Assembly: GCA_018907035.1 (NCBI GenBank)
Contig: JACCIC010000094.1
Coordinates: 62,001-126,000, forward strand
Direction of reading: 5' to 3'
Length of the DNA: 64,000 nucleotides
DNA from: Sycobia sp. Sy_11
Taxonomy: Eukaryota > Arthropoda > Insecta > Hymenoptera > Epichrysomallidae
The translations under genes and the position numbers were made by a program. Shown here piece after piece: positions 23,301 through 35,826 of this stretch. Position 1 is the first letter of the stretch. Each line of letters starts with the position of its first letter. The notes beneath the pieces were generated by a model, which was not told the DNA's origin, ran no database searches, and saw only the letters and a program-made list of their open reading frames with translations.

Positions 23301-25424
23301 GTGTATTAGAAATGGAAGCAATATTACGGAATTATGCTATAAAGTCTAATTTCAAGTCGCCTAGAATAATAATTAATAATGCTGAAACTGATTAGAAAAT
23401 ATAATTTGCAATTGGAACAACTCTGTGATATATGAGAAATAAACGGGCAATATATCATCGTATATAGAATATGAACCCTGAGTAGAAGGAAGCATGCCTT
23501 TGTAGTATAGAATACGCGCATATCTAGTGCACAATCAAAAGCTAATTAATTGGCGATGCATATATCCGATGTACGGGAATCGCAGAAATTGAATGGATGA
23601 TATTCTAACCAGTGCTTAATAGATTCCAATTGATAGGCAGATCACAAACGATTTAGATTGTTTTGCTTACTCCGTCGCATACTCACCTCTTCTGTGACTT
23701 CTTCATTTTTTTCTTGTTGTTTGTTCATCCTGCATTTTCACTTGTTTGCAGGGTAAAAAGAGATTTGGAATGCAAGAGGCAGAGAGACAAAGAAAGAGAA
23801 AGAGAGAAAGAGAGAGAGAGAGAGAAGATGGAAAAGATTGAGAGTGTGAGAAATTTTATAAGAATCCAAATAAAACAAAAAATTATTTTCGTGGAAGCTT
23901 AATTCTATATATATTTGTTTAAAAAGATCTTGATAAATTCAGACGGTCAGAAACATCAAGTTATAAATAAATGTTTTAAATTTATTATAAATTCAGAATT
24001 TTAGAAAGTTTTAAATTTAAGTAACTTACCTTATTTAAAATAGAAATTTTTTGGTTGCAAAATATATTTGTAATGTAAATAGATACATTACGAAATTAAT
24101 TTTCAGAGTTTGGATATTTATAGATGTCTATACATAATTCTTTAATTTTTCTAAAATGAAGAGAACATATAAATGAAGAGAACGTAGAAAAAAAAGGCTC
24201 TTAATAAAGAAATATTTTTATTAGGACTAATTGCAGCTGTTTAAAAAAATACTGCACATTGATTAATATAATATTATTCGATTTCAAAAAAGCATCAAAT
24301 TATAGATTACTGAATTGCAGAAAAATAAATATTTCAACATTGAATGTTTATTTCAGATATTACGATTTTGATACATACAATTAATGTAAACTATAATTCA
24401 TCTTCATGAATACTTTATAGGATTAATGAAGATAAAATTTTTCTTCGTGATATAGAAGTAACTTTAAAAGTAATCTAGAAATTACATTAATAAACAAATG
24501 ATAATTAGACTTATGGATACTAAATAACTTTATACTTGCATCAAGATCATCAGAACTCTTATTGAAATTACCTGCAATTAAACATTTTAATCAAGAGCAA
24601 TTTGTTATTGGTGTAAAAGGAGATTTGAAACATCTTCAACAAATCATAAATCAAGTTGAGATCTTCATTAATACAGAATGAAAAGGATAAATCATAGATA
24701 AAGACCCGCAGAAATATATCTAATAGTATGAACAAAAAATAAAACACTAGAAAATCTTAGCGGGCCACTTCTGATTTGAGCAAAAAAAAGTCTGAGAAAG
24801 AAAAAAGGAAAGGAAGAGAATCTTTTTCTCTGTCGTCGTATGGCGTGATAATAACTCTTCTTCTGCTTCCATTTTTCATAAATTCACACATACAGCAATA
24901 AATACTTGTCCATTCAACAGTCTTAATTGGATAATCAATCTATTAGGTCCAGAACGTATCGAAAGATTAATTTCAGTAATGCACGTATCTTTTTAACAAA
25001 TAAGTTCTGTGACAGGGATACAGATTCGATATAGATGTATACTGGAATAAGGGAGGTTCAGCTTTAATAATTACTTCCGTAAATGTATAATGTTTTATTA
25101 GAATTCAATTCTATAATAGGGACAGATAACTAGAGGATATATCTACAATTATAAATTATAATTTGTGTACGTTAGATTTCGTGTATAGTTAGAAAAAATT
25201 AATGAAGATATATAATGTTCCGATTTATTCGATTATTAGAAAATCTGAAAATTGCAAGCCTGTATTTGTTACACCAGCCTTGATATTAAGCAGACAAATA
25301 AAACATCTTAGTCTAGCAATAAACTAAATTAATTTTCATATTTTGTTTTATGCATTCATCGATAATATAAAAATATATTTTTTGATGCACTTGCGTGTTT
25401 ATAATTATGACCAATTGTACTAAG

Positions 25425-25426
<2 letters not shown>
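20301..25426. other. AT-rich intergenic DNA
   Basis: Includes an (AG)-rich tract at about 23785-23826. Weak coding-like fragments (for example around 24540-24680) were inspected and not recognised. No RNA gene was seen. Confidence 0.6.

Positions 25427-25479
<53 letters not shown>
25427..25479. repeat. (AT)n microsatellite
   Basis: About 50 bp of AT repeats. Confidence 0.95.
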
Positions 25480-25486
<7 letters not shown>

Positions 25487-28400
25487 ATACTGCATTGTTC
25501 ATAACTCATATGCATAAAAAATTATATACATTCATTTACATATTTTCATTAATTAAATGTTATTATTAAATTTGAATATTACATTACGATGTTTCTGAGA
25601 ATCTAAATCTTGTTTTATTTTTATTTTCAAAATGCGAGATACTGTTGAAACTCTATGTCATGGATTTCTTATTGATTCCATAATATGATTCCATATTATA
25701 CTTACCTTAATTCTTCCTTATTCAATCAGCCAGGCTTTAAATAAGATTAGTTAGTAAGGTATTCTACTCAGATCTGAAAATTGTTTAGAGTACACAGACA
25801 TCAAGTTCAAATAAAGAAGTAAAAAAGCAGAAAACGTACTGTCTGCAGTACTGCTAAAGCAATAGATTTAGTATAATGAAGGAAATAGCACGTAGAGACT
25901 TTGGCATCACCTTTGCTTCTTTATGTTAAGAAAGCTTCTTTTTAATTATATATGCTTGAGTCCAGTAATGCCGAATTAGTATTTTTTAAAAAGCAAAATT
26001 TTTTAAATTATGTTGTTTGAATGGATGTCAAAAAATTTTTATTATATCGCATGTTTCGTTAAAATTTTCATAGTATGCTCTCTAAATGTTAAGCATTTGA
26101 TGGGTAGACAACAGTAATAAATAAGGAAATACAATGGATTCGTGTGTATTTTCTAATTTTGCTTACATATTTATTAATACACTACTTATTTATTAATACA
26201 TTTTAATAATCAAATACAATATTATAATGTTCGCGCCTTCCTTTTCTTTTAGACAATAAATTTTTATACACATGTGTATTCGAAGCTTGATGAAATAAGC
26301 AAGGAAGAGGGGACACACTACATGAACGTTCTGCACAAGGCCTGTTTTGACTTATAGTCAAAAATAATATATTACTATACACGGATTTTTCCTCGCTCCG
26401 CTCAGACACTAATTACTTGTCGTGATATAATGAAGTTACTTAATTCTCACATGTTGTATACTATTTTCTCGTTCGTATGACAGAAATCTGTCAAATTAAT
26501 TATAATATCTCTAAAATTGATATATCATTATTTCAAGAAACGGAAACGTTTAAACAATTTTAGCGGTCGCGTTGTTCTACTATGATGTGCTGAAACGATT
26601 CCGTGCGGAAGCTGTTTGATTCGTCACAGTAAGCGAAATAAACGATGATCATTCTTTTATTCATTCTGAGCTGGCAAAACATTTGAATTTTTATATTTGG
26701 TTTACAAAATAATATGAGACCTTCAAAAAAATAGTAAAAATATAAAAATAATGATAAGGTCATAACATACGATGAATAGTTCAAAAAAATTGATCATTTT
26801 CATTACAATGTGGTTTTATTATTAATAAATGTACTGTAAGAAATTTATTTTAAAAAATGTCTATTCAAATGGTGTAATGAAATATTTTATTTACATGATA
26901 TAATTCTTTACTAAAGTTCAAAACAATTATTTTATTGATTGTAATAAATATTTAATTATGGGCTATTTGGATAAAAATTTATTTGAATTAAACGGAGGAT
27001 TTCATAAAATATTTTTCAAATGAATTTCAATTAGTTCTATCTCTCAAATTGCCAATGACATTGTTTAATTGACAAGAAATACAAAAAGAATATTTACATA
27101 TGAAATATATTTATACAAATAATAATATTTTTCATAAAAGTAATCAGAAGAAATTAAAAGCTTTGCCGCACTTTAATACCGATTGAAATTAACCTCGAAT
27201 TTAAGAACTTATCTTATTATTTATATTACTTTTTAGTATATTTTTAAAATAGATGTTTTATATCGTAACTTTGTTAATTAAATATCAATATTCACAAATC
27301 GGCGATTTAAGTAAATTCATTATTACACTGTGAAATGATGGACGACGTGGGTCACGCAAAAGCGTGCGTTAAATGTGGGTTTAGGCCACGGAGTGCTATA
27401 AAAATATTTTATTTGTATTTCTTTATTATTTTATTATTCTTTAGATATCTTTACGATTTTTTAAAATTTTCTATGAAAATTTCTTAACGAGGAATGTGAC
27501 TTATCTTAAAATTGATATAAATATAGCTTTTGCGATTTAGTTTTTCAAATTAAATTTAAATTTGAATTTCACACGCCAAATATAGAATTAGACTACTAAA
27601 AGTTGATGTTTATAAGTTAATATAATATATATGGTATTGTCAAGGTTAACGACTTTCATTTTATTATTTTTGTAACTGCTCATATATTGTTTATAACATT
27701 ACTACGTAAGTCAAGTTGTTAAAATTCTATAATTGCACTCTAAGTAATATATTTATATTATTTCAGAAAGCATAAGCATTAAATTATATATTTTCGTTAT
27801 TATAAAATGCATGTTTTCAGTTTATCTTTTCACTCGCACGTAGATATAAAGAAACTTCCGTGTATACTTGCTCACACCGGAATTGCTCACTCCATGTGGG
27901 TTGCTAATTCTGGAATTATCAACAACGTAGTCTGACAAACAACTGAATGCTTTTGTAGATCGTTGGCTCGAGACTCAATTACTAAGAAATAACAATATTA
28001 TCAAATCTTAATTTGCTGAAAAGACGCAGAAAATTGACGAACTGTGCAGTAGGTACGGATTACACAGCTCAAACTATCACATGGCTATAATCATTATAGA
28101 TAAAAAAGTAGAATAATGAAAAGACAGTGAAAGAAAATTTAATATTATATTAATATGATTATAGATGATATAAAACCGATTCCTCTTGCAAATAATTAAT
28201 GTACGAGTACACAATATCGATAGATAAGGATAAATGATTTATGAAATGCATGTTTACAGAGTATACGTATGCTTTAATTAATTATTACTCTCGGTTGAAA
28301 AAAAGAAAATGTATTGTGGTGCGCAGATATAATCGCCCCACACCCGTACAGCACACAAAAATTGTTTCAATTTTTTCATTATTGTGCAAATATTCTATAA

Positions 28401-28524
28401 AATACAAATAAATTAATTAAATAATTTTCTAGTCCGCCTAATTTTGTTTTATCAATGTAAAAAGATCAGTTAAAATTATTTTACAAATTTAGTAAAAAAG
28501 AATTAAAGATTTCAGTAAAAACGT

Positions 28525-28526
<2 letters not shown>
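25480..28526. other. AT-rich intergenic DNA
   Basis: Nothing recognised. A small hairpin CACGC-AAAA-GCGTG lies at about 27352-27365 in a slightly GC-richer spot. Confidence 0.6.

Positions 28527-28578
<52 letters not shown>
28527..28578. repeat. (AT)n microsatellite
   Basis: About 50 bp of AT repeats. Confidence 0.95.
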
Positions 28579-28581
<3 letters not shown>

Positions 28582-30203
28582 TTAATAATTACGTTCAACA
28601 ATTTTTCTTTTAATCATTATTAAGTCTTTGTTTACAAAAAATATTTTTCATGTTGCCAATAGCTATAATGTAATACGTAAACAATGCTTTTCGGACTAAA
28701 ATCTTGTGTGAGATCGACCATTGTTAAGAAAACGACAGAATGGTTTAGTAATAATGATCATTCTTAGATTGGTTTGCTATGGCAGGTACAAGTTCAAATG
28801 ATTTTATTTTATAAATATAAACTTTATGTATTAATATAAAATTGATATATAAATATATATTGATATATAAGAATACAAATAAATACATTTGAATTTATTG
28901 GAAATGTAATTTTTTTCAGTTTTCAACATACTCTAGTAACTCCTTTTCGTTGTCAGATATTATGTTGTTGATTTTCTCTTTGCCCTCTCGCCCAAATCCT
29001 CTATCAAGATCCGCCAATGTGTATATTATATTATATTTTTTTAACATTAAATTAAAAAATTTCTTTTTCTAATATATGAAAGTTTCAAAAATGTTATTTT
29101 TAAACTAAAATAGTTCAAAAACTTATAAAATTCAAAATAGAATGGACGCAAAATAAGTACTATCAATGAGACTCGCAGAATAGAATCGAAATTATTTTTA
29201 AATGCGTCAAAGATTCATTTAGATTATTTTTTATATTTTCAGAGAAAGAAATAAAATGTAGACTCATTTACAAAGAATTTTATTGATTTCTATTACATTC
29301 AACTGTAATTAAGCGGTAAAATGTTTGAATCTTTGATTTATCATATTTTCTACAAGGAAAGTTTTGTAATGTTTATATCAACTTGTTCCACGGTATTCTA
29401 AATGGAGATAATGTATCAATATTTCTTCTCTATCGTTCTGTTATTTTTTTCTATAAATTATTTATAAACTATCACCATTCGCTGACCTTCTGATTTTCTG
29501 AATATCTTTAATTTCTCTATATACTATTTTTTTTCTAAATAGTACATAGTAAATTGAGAATTTCACTTGATATTGATATAAATTGATTCAATAATTCGTT
29601 ATTGTATACATTGATCGACCATTCAGCAAAAAATACCAATTACACACATTGATTTTAACACACCTATATATTAGAAAATATTCTCATTATAATACATTTT
29701 TTATTGATCTTAAAAAAATTAAAATAGGTACCTACAGTTATAGTTTTGAAGGCAGTTTCCAAAAATACTGCCTTTTCAAGCATGCAATCCAGGAATGATT
29801 ACTTTAACTGTATGGAAATTAACTTCTCGACTAAAGGCGTTGAATGCACTGACGCTGATACTCTGTGTACTATGTACGTATGTATGCATTTCTGTTATAA
29901 TAAATATCATGATATCGCACACGAAGACACTCTCGGACACTAATTCCAAAATAATTACTATAGAGGCACTATGTTACATTTACGCCTACTTATCCTAGAA
30001 AACTCTTTGTCACAGTAGCACAATAGAACATCCTGAATAGATTCAACAATTTGTACGTTATCTATTTTACATAAGCGTCGATAGCTTCGAATATAAAAAG
30101 TCAATTGTATTTAATTACAAATAATATTGATTTATTTGCGATACATACAGCTTCGATAAATAATTAATAAATTTATAGAGATCGTTTTAATTTGAAACAT
30201 GTG
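28579..30203. other. AT-rich intergenic DNA downstream of the peptide gene
   Basis: No gene recognised. The overlapping plus-strand frames at 29746-29998 have no family content. Confidence 0.55.
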
Positions 30204-30209
30204 TTTATT
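30204..30209 (-). terminator. Polyadenylation signal of the peptide gene
   Basis: TTTATT on the plus strand reads AATAAA on the minus strand, about 53 bp after the stop codon of the peptide gene, at a normal distance. Confidence 0.5.
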
Positions 30210-30261
30210 TCGTGAAGTTTTTGATTAAGTAGATTGTAACAGCAAGTTATTCCGGCATAAC

Positions 30262-30459
30262 TTAACAATTTTCACACCAACATTGCATTAATTTAGAGCA
30301 ATAACCTTTTCCACGATCCTCTGTATTGCATTTATTATTACACGTGTCGTCATCGAAAAGACAGAAACTTTCGTACAATTCCGATACGCAGTCACCATTT
30401 ATGATATTTGCACAAAAAGCCAGAAGAACGAGCGCGATCAATAAAAATGCCGACTTCAT
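30262..30459 (-). CDS. Secreted eight-cysteine peptide of drosomycin type (antifungal-like)
   Basis: A 65-residue precursor. The chosen start (ATG at 30459, MKSAFLLIAL) gives a classic signal peptide of basic start plus hydrophobic core, ending around CANIING. An upstream in-frame ATG at 30498 would put 13 polar residues before the signal and is less likely. The mature part of about 43 residues starts at DC and has eight cysteines: C-x8-C-x6-C-x3-C-x8-C-x5-C-x1-C-x2-C. It includes the CSab signatures TCNNKC (CxxxC), GYC (GxC) and CWC (CxC) and the end CWCENC. Spacing and ends closely resemble drosomycin, an antifungal peptide secreted into insect haemolymph (known family). Function here is inferred. 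The gene is intronless over the coding part, stands alone, and has a TATA box and a poly(A) signal. The frame is intact. Confidence 0.8.
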   Translation of the reverse strand: MKSAFLLIALVLLAFCANIINGDCVSELYESFCLFDDDTCNNKCNTEDRGKGYCSKLMQCWCENC

Positions 30460-30626
30460 TTTACGTGCTGTTGTAAATATCCTTAAATACAAAATCAATT
30501 CCCAAGACTAAGTAATTTGAAGAATTTACTGTTGTAGCTTTAGTGCGACAATTATTTTATTCACAAGAATTGTAATGTTGCCAGAGTGATGTCGAGTGAT
30601 GATTTATTCTACAATTATCTAAGCTG

Positions 30627-30637
30627 CTTTATATATA
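30627..30637 (-). promoter_or_regulatory. TATA box upstream of the peptide gene
   Basis: On the minus strand TATATATAAAG followed by CAGC lies about 168 bp upstream of the chosen ATG, leaving a leader of roughly 140 nt. Between them, GGGAATTGATTTT (about 30491-30503) is only a weak NF-kB-like match. Immune induction is therefore possible but not shown. Confidence 0.45.
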
Positions 30638-30639
30638 CT

Positions 30640-32949
30640 GCGATCATGATTAATTAATCGTGAAAAATATTAAACTTGTCGATGTATTTATCTTATGCGA
30701 AAAGTGTTATGTAATATTTACATTGGTTTTGTTGCAATATTTCTTCTTCTTACTTTTAAAGATAATTGGGTATTTAAATTAGTATATACAATTTTGAATA
30801 AAAAATTTACTGAAAAAAATGAAATAGTTATTTTTAAATGTATAATCTGAATACATTTTTAAATTAATAAATAAATCATAAAATTTTTTTTTACTTTTTC
30901 TAATTCCGCAGATCTCAAACGAAAGTTAATGATTTGAATGAAAGAATTGTATATTATGCGTTTATTGAATGAATGATAAATTATTCGCTTGAAGCAAATC
31001 TTGTACAAACTATTGCAGATGGTAAAATGTATTAAAATGTAAGGTGTTATGGTTTAAAAGAAAAAAAAACTTATAGTAAATTTAAAGAGTTATGGTAATT
31101 TTAAAGTCAACTTTTTTTTAAAATTAGAACTCTAATTTTGATCTTTCATATGTCAAAGAAGATCAAATATTACATTAGCAAGTTTAAATGCACCAATTTC
31201 CAAAAATGTGTATAGTTTTTTTTGTATCAATAAAAGAAATTGTATGAATTAGTATATAATTTTAATATATAGTGTATATAATAGTATATAATTTTAACAT
31301 TTGAACGAACTAAGTAAAAGTTTCTTCTTTTTCATTATTAAGTGTCGAAAATAACAGATCGTTGAAAAGATGTTTGAGAGAATTATCTGCTCTAGAGTAG
31401 AAGGTGTTATAGATACAGCAACGTGTTATAGATCGTAGTTCAACTTCATACTTTAATTGCCGCAAAGGACGTTCAACAGCCGACACTGCTAACGTTCAGA
31501 ATACGCTTAACTTCTCCAGATAAAGAAATGTTATGCGAACTTAGAACATTTTCATTTTCCCTTCATTCTTGAAGATTTGTCTCCAATTGTTAGTTGAATT
31601 TTACTTTATGATACAAAAACAGATAATCTTACAATCATCCAATTAACACTTATACTTAAACATACACATTATCAACATAGAGACGTGGCACAAAGTTCGG
31701 TTATGAAATCTCGCTTTGTAATATATTATTTATCGGCTTACTTAGGTAGACACTTAAATAATTGAAGCCTTTTGAATGTTGGATTCATTTCAGTAAATAT
31801 CGCTAAGATGCTTTGATTGAGTTGTCTACTCATACCACACTGTATTAAGTATTGTGTTGCAGTAATCAATGGTAGACCTCTCATTAATGTACTGGTTATG
31901 GATAATACCATGGTCTATTGTAAGGGTAATCACAATTTTAATCGAAAAAAGATCTAGGACATAGGCACCAAATGATTAAACAATCTGATAGAAGAATGAA
32001 AATACATATGGTCGATATCGTAATTCATGAACTTACACTTTATATAGATGTTCATTGAATACAGTGGCTATGTTTGATATATTCTGGAATTGATGAAGAT
32101 ATGTAGTATTCCTTGTTACGCTGCTTAAGATTCCAAGAAGAACTTTGATAAATGCATTCAAAACTATAATAAAGAACTTTTGAAATAAGTAAAGTTTTGT
32201 GTGGAATTCGACACTTTGATAATTAAATTGAAGTGTAATAAAAATGAATAACTAAATAAGATTAAGATTAAATAATGATAAGTATAAGAAACTTTGATAA
32301 TATTCTACTATGAAACTTTTGGGGCTTGTTTTATTTTGTTCACAGTATGTATCGATATACAGCATCCATATAGAGGAAAATACATGTCATGTTCTTTATT
32401 AAAATATGCATGGAAGGAATACATCTGCTTGAGAGAAAAGCTGGATTGAAACTTAACCTAAAAAATAACCCTCTCAAAAAGAGCTTGTCGATTTCTCACC
32501 ATGAATTTCTGATCGATCGTGCTACATACACATTTGTGTTTATAGGTGATCGTATTAAATTTGTTCTCGATAATCATCAAGTATTGATTTTTTCCTTTCC
32601 TAAAAACACATACATAGCTTAATAATAAAAAGTAAATATCTCCATATGCCCCCTCAAAAATTAATCATCTATATTAATATTTATTACATACATGAATATA
32701 TTTTACACTTGTTATAACAGACTGATGATATTTTAATTATTATAAATGCAAATGCATTTCCATATTACCTCTGCGAAATTACATAGTCCAACATGTGTTG
32801 CTGCGAATAGAAATACTGAAAAGAAACCTAATCAGGATATTATATTAAAGAAATGTAAGTGTTTTATAAATATACCATGTTATTTTATTGAAATATTATT
32901 GGATATAATTCTTGTTATTATATATAAGATATATGCTATGATTGTTCTT
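30640..32949. other. AT-rich intergenic DNA
   Basis: No gene called. The plus-strand frames at 32389-32622 and 32746-33009 have no recognisable domain; the latter overlaps the copia relic on the other strand. Some of this region may be more of that retrotransposon, too decayed to read. Confidence 0.5.
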
Positions 32950-33365
32950 AGCTCCAAGAATTCATTGACAATGGTTTTGCCAGAGTATCTGTCAACTGAT
33001 TACCTGTGAACACATATTTAAACTTAATTATATTTCTTTTCGATTGATCTCGAAAACTTATATTTAATATCAATATCTTGATCTTTTGTGGTTATTTGGA
33101 TTTTTGACTATATTAATTTGACTATTATTATCTTCACAAACGATTTTATAATAGTTAAACTAATACTAGCGACTAAATAGTTTAAACCTGAAGCCTTGGT
33201 TTAAACTTTCATGAGTTCTTTACAGCCTCATAAAGAACCATATATTCGGCTTCTATTGATGAAACCGCTACACATTCTTGTTTCATTTTGTCAACAAATT
33301 GCAAATTTTTCAGAAAGCATAAACAGAAAACATGTAGTACTTTTTCTATGTTTCTGCATTACACC
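32950..33365 (-). pseudogene. Decayed Ty1/copia RNase H region
   Basis: On the minus strand, in order: QECVAVSSIEAEYMVLYEAV (family: VALSSTEAEYMALxxAxKE, with an active-site E), a stop in place of the usual W, CEDNNSQINIVKNPNNHKRS (family: EDNQxCIxIAKNPxxHxRSKHI), and in another frame FTGNQLTDTLAKPLS (family: TxxQxADxxTKPL). This is the C-terminal end of a copia polyprotein, which removes RNA during reverse transcription. Stops and shifts make it dead. No LTR could be marked. The motif order makes the call secure. Confidence 0.8.
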
Positions 33366-33473
33366 CTCCTCCTCTAATTAGAATCAACGTTACCATATAC
33401 GATCTTATTATACTCATTTTTTCTACATGTTAATTTGACATTTATTGAGCCTTTCCAGTTAGATAAATTAATA

Positions 33474-33666
33474 AATATTTATATTGGTTTTACAGTCCAA
33501 TTAAATAAATTAAAATTAAAACATAATAATATCAATATATATATATATATATATCAATACGAATACATATCAATCTATAATTAATATAAAATTATAATGA
33601 CAGTCAGATTGTCCTTATTTAAAATCGCCTCCGTAGACTAGTCTGAAATAAAAACATATTAGCTGA
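33474..33666 (-). repeat. Left inverted flank of the Penelope-like element
   Basis: This segment is the reverse complement of 35827-36020. Examples are AATGACAGTCAGATTGTCCT (33597-33616) against AGGACAGTCTGACTGTCATT (35877-35896), and GGTTTTACAGTCCA against TGGACTGTAAGACC. It directly precedes the Penelope coding relic. Penelope-like elements are known for LTR-like repeats in direct or inverted order and for partial inversions on insertion. Confidence 0.8.
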
Positions 33667-34140
33667 TAAAATGGATATCCAATTGAATTTATTAATAAAT
33701 TAATTGCAGAAAGATCGTTTAAAGTTTATAATACAGAAAATAGACATAATGTAAGAGTTGATGTTAACAGGGGCAAAATTATTATTTTACCATATGTTAG
33801 ATAGGTAGTTTACCATAAGATTATCGGAACGAATTAAAAATTTTCTCCGGAAATATAACATTCAAATTTTCTTTAAAAATATTAAAAATTCAAATAAGTT
33901 ATTTAATAATTGCAAAGATAAGGATGATCTATGGTTAAAATCCGGAGTTGTTTACAAACTAATTGTATGGATTGTAATGAATGCTACATTGGACAAATCA
34001 GTAAATATTTAAAAAAGAGAATTTTTGAACATGAATATAGTTTACACAGTTTTTACTTAACTCTACCATTAAATTCACATTATTTCGATTCTTTGAAATT
34101 TGAATACTTTCAAGACTTTCCCTTTTGTACTTCTTACTAA
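33667..34140 (+). pseudogene. Penelope-like element: end of RT and GIY-YIG endonuclease, decayed
   Basis: The plus-strand remnant reads INKLIAERSFKVYNTENRHN, then RGKIIILPYVR (family: LPYVxGLSE...), then in further frames pieces of the RT C-terminus, and CMDCNECYIGQISKYLKKRI followed by FEHE. The last part is the Penelope-type GIY-YIG nuclease core with its CxxC, YIGQ and R...EH residues, which nicks target DNA. Everything upstream (the RT core) is absent, and several stops interrupt the frame before 33931. The last segment (33931-34140, 69 codons) is open. Mariner copy B sits 160 bp downstream. Confidence 0.8.
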
Positions 34141-34303
34141 TACCATGTTCCAAAATAAAAACGTTCACAAAATCAAAAAAATGTAAAAACTTTAAGCAAT
34201 GTTCTTTTAAACCAGAAGTAATATGTGAAATAAATTAGATAACGTTTATCATTCTATATAAAATTGATTAGTTTGGAACATTTTGTGTAGAAAGGGGATT
34301 GTA

Positions 34304-35588
34304 CGAGGGTGAATTGATAAGTTTCCGGCCTGACCAAGAAAAACAACGTTTTTAAAAATTTTTTTTCTTTCTCAACATAATCTCCTCCAAGGCTGATGCA
34401 TTTCTCATAGCGGTGTTCTAGTCTAGTAATTCCATTTCTATACAATGATTCGTCAAGCTCCTCAAAATACCCATTTACAGCTTTGATCACTTCTTCATTG
34501 TCCGCAAATCTTTTACCGCCAAGCCATTTTTTGAGGTTAGGAAATAGATAATAGTCACTCTGGGCTAGGTCTGGAGAGTAGAGAGGGTGCGGCATCAATT
34601 CAAACTTCAGATCATTGATTTTAGCCATCGCAACAATTGACGTGTGCGCTGGTGCGTTATCCTGATGAAACAAGATTTTTTTTCTTCGCCAGATGAGGTC
34701 GTTTAATTTTCACTTCGTGGCTCAAACGTTGCAATAAGTCTGCGTAGTATTGACCAGTGATATTTTTACCTTTTTCAAGGTAATCAATGTATATAATACC
34801 TCTTGCATCCCAAAACACAGTAGCCATAACCTTGTTCCTCGAAAAAATTGTTTTTGCCTTCTTCGGAGTTGGTTCCCCTGGTCCAATCCACTGTTACACT
34901 GTTGTTTAGTTTCAGGAGTTTAGTGGTGGACCCATGTTTCGTCAACGGTTACGAATCGACGCAAAAATTTGCTTGGATTACGCTTCTACAACCCCAAATT
35001 GGCGGTAGAAATGTTCTTTCGAATCAATTTTTGGTCGACTGCAAACGCGGCACCCATCTTGCACAGAACTTTTCCATATACAAATTTTGGTGCAAAATAT
35101 TTTGTACACGTTAATATGACATCTTACAGGTCTTAGCTATCTCACGCACTTTTACTCTGCGGTCTTTCAGAACTATTTGATGGATTTTTTCGATCATATC
35201 TGGAGTTATAACCTCAATGGGGCGTCCTAAGCGAGGCTCATCAGAGGTGCTCACACGACCCTTTTTAAACTCGGAAACCCACTGCTTAACGGTTGAATAT
35301 GATGGGGAGGATATCCCCAGTGTTGAGTCTATCTCGTCTTTAATTTCCTTCGACGTTAACCCCTTCAAATAAAAGTATTTGATGACAGCACGATTTTCCA
35401 GATTTTCCATTTTTATGAAAAACGCAGAGGCGTCTTGGTCAGCGTGCTCTCAAACCTAAACTAACATGGCGATTGGACTGAAACTATAGCTACAAGGTAT
35501 CTAAGGATGGTACTATAGAACGCTACCTCAATGTATGCCTAGTGGCGCCATCTCTTGGCCAGGCCGGAAACTTATCAATCCAGCCTCG
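34304..35588 (-). mobile_element. Mariner transposon (family 2, copy B), complete with TIRs
   Basis: A 1,285-bp element with inverted ends CGAGGGTGAATTGATAAG (34304) and CTTATCAATCCAGCCTCG (35588) and TA on each side (34302-34303, 35589-35590). It lies inside the Penelope-like element, between the coding relic and its right flank, so it inserted later. Copy A at 14569 is the same family. Confidence 0.92.
34330..35410 (-). pseudogene. Mariner family 2 transposase, copy B, broken
   Basis: Starts at the ATG at 35410 (MENLENRAVIKYFYLKGLTS), with the helix-turn-helix VKQWVSEFKKG and RPIEVITPDMIEKIHQIV. A GAA-to-TAA type stop at 35111 follows KTCKMSY, where copy A has SYERVQ. Further frame lesions occur near 35040, 34900 and 34670. 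The catalytic pieces are still readable: TVDETWV, MFHQDNAPAHTS and DLAQSDYYLFPNLKKWLGGK (three D residues, D,D34D type). The C-terminal part 34673-34330 is one open frame and continues through the TIR. It is inactive, although the ends are intact and could be moved by a transposase supplied elsewhere (inference). Confidence 0.9.
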
Positions 35589-35627
35589 TATATTCAAATG
35601 ACTAAACTTTTTTAGTGTAGCGGCGAT

Positions 35628-35631
<4 letters not shown>

Positions 35632-35678
<47 letters not shown>
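35632..35678. repeat. (AT)n microsatellite
   Basis: About 47 bp of AT repeats within the right flank of the Penelope-like element. Confidence 0.95.
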
Positions 35679-35680
<2 letters not shown>

Positions 35681-35712
35681 TTAGAATATTAATATAAGTT
35701 TTAGTTTACTTA

Positions 35713-35741
35713 CTGATGAGGAGCCGTAGCGAGCTCGAAAC
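35713..35741 (+). ncRNA. Hammerhead-ribozyme-like core
   Basis: CTGATGAG, a GAGC...GCTC hairpin, then GAAAC. CUGAUGA, helix II and GAAA are the conserved core of hammerhead ribozymes, and Penelope-like elements are known to carry such motifs in their terminal repeats. The position in the element flank fits. Helices I and III are not convincing by eye (a GTC about 50 bp downstream could be the cleavage site, but the core-proximal pairing is poor), so this may be a decayed copy. Confidence 0.4.
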
Positions 35742-35826
35742 ATTGGACAACCTCAGCTGATCTTCAATTGGGTGAAGGTGGTGGGGACAGTCAGATTGCA
35801 CTTTACTAAAAAAGAATTTTTTTTTC

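Noticed and set aside
27350..27415. Small GC-rich hairpin spot (CACGC-AAAA-GCGTG), considered as an RNA gene
   Set aside because: Too short and without tRNA, snRNA or snoRNA signatures. No conserved box elements.
29746..29998. Cysteine-containing short frames downstream of the drosomycin-like gene, considered as a possible second peptide
   Set aside because: No signal peptide and no CxxxC/GxC/CxC pattern. Two overlapping frames are equally open.
32389..32622. 77-codon plus-strand frame near the copia relic
   Set aside because: No similarity to copia or any family I know. Composition fits chance.
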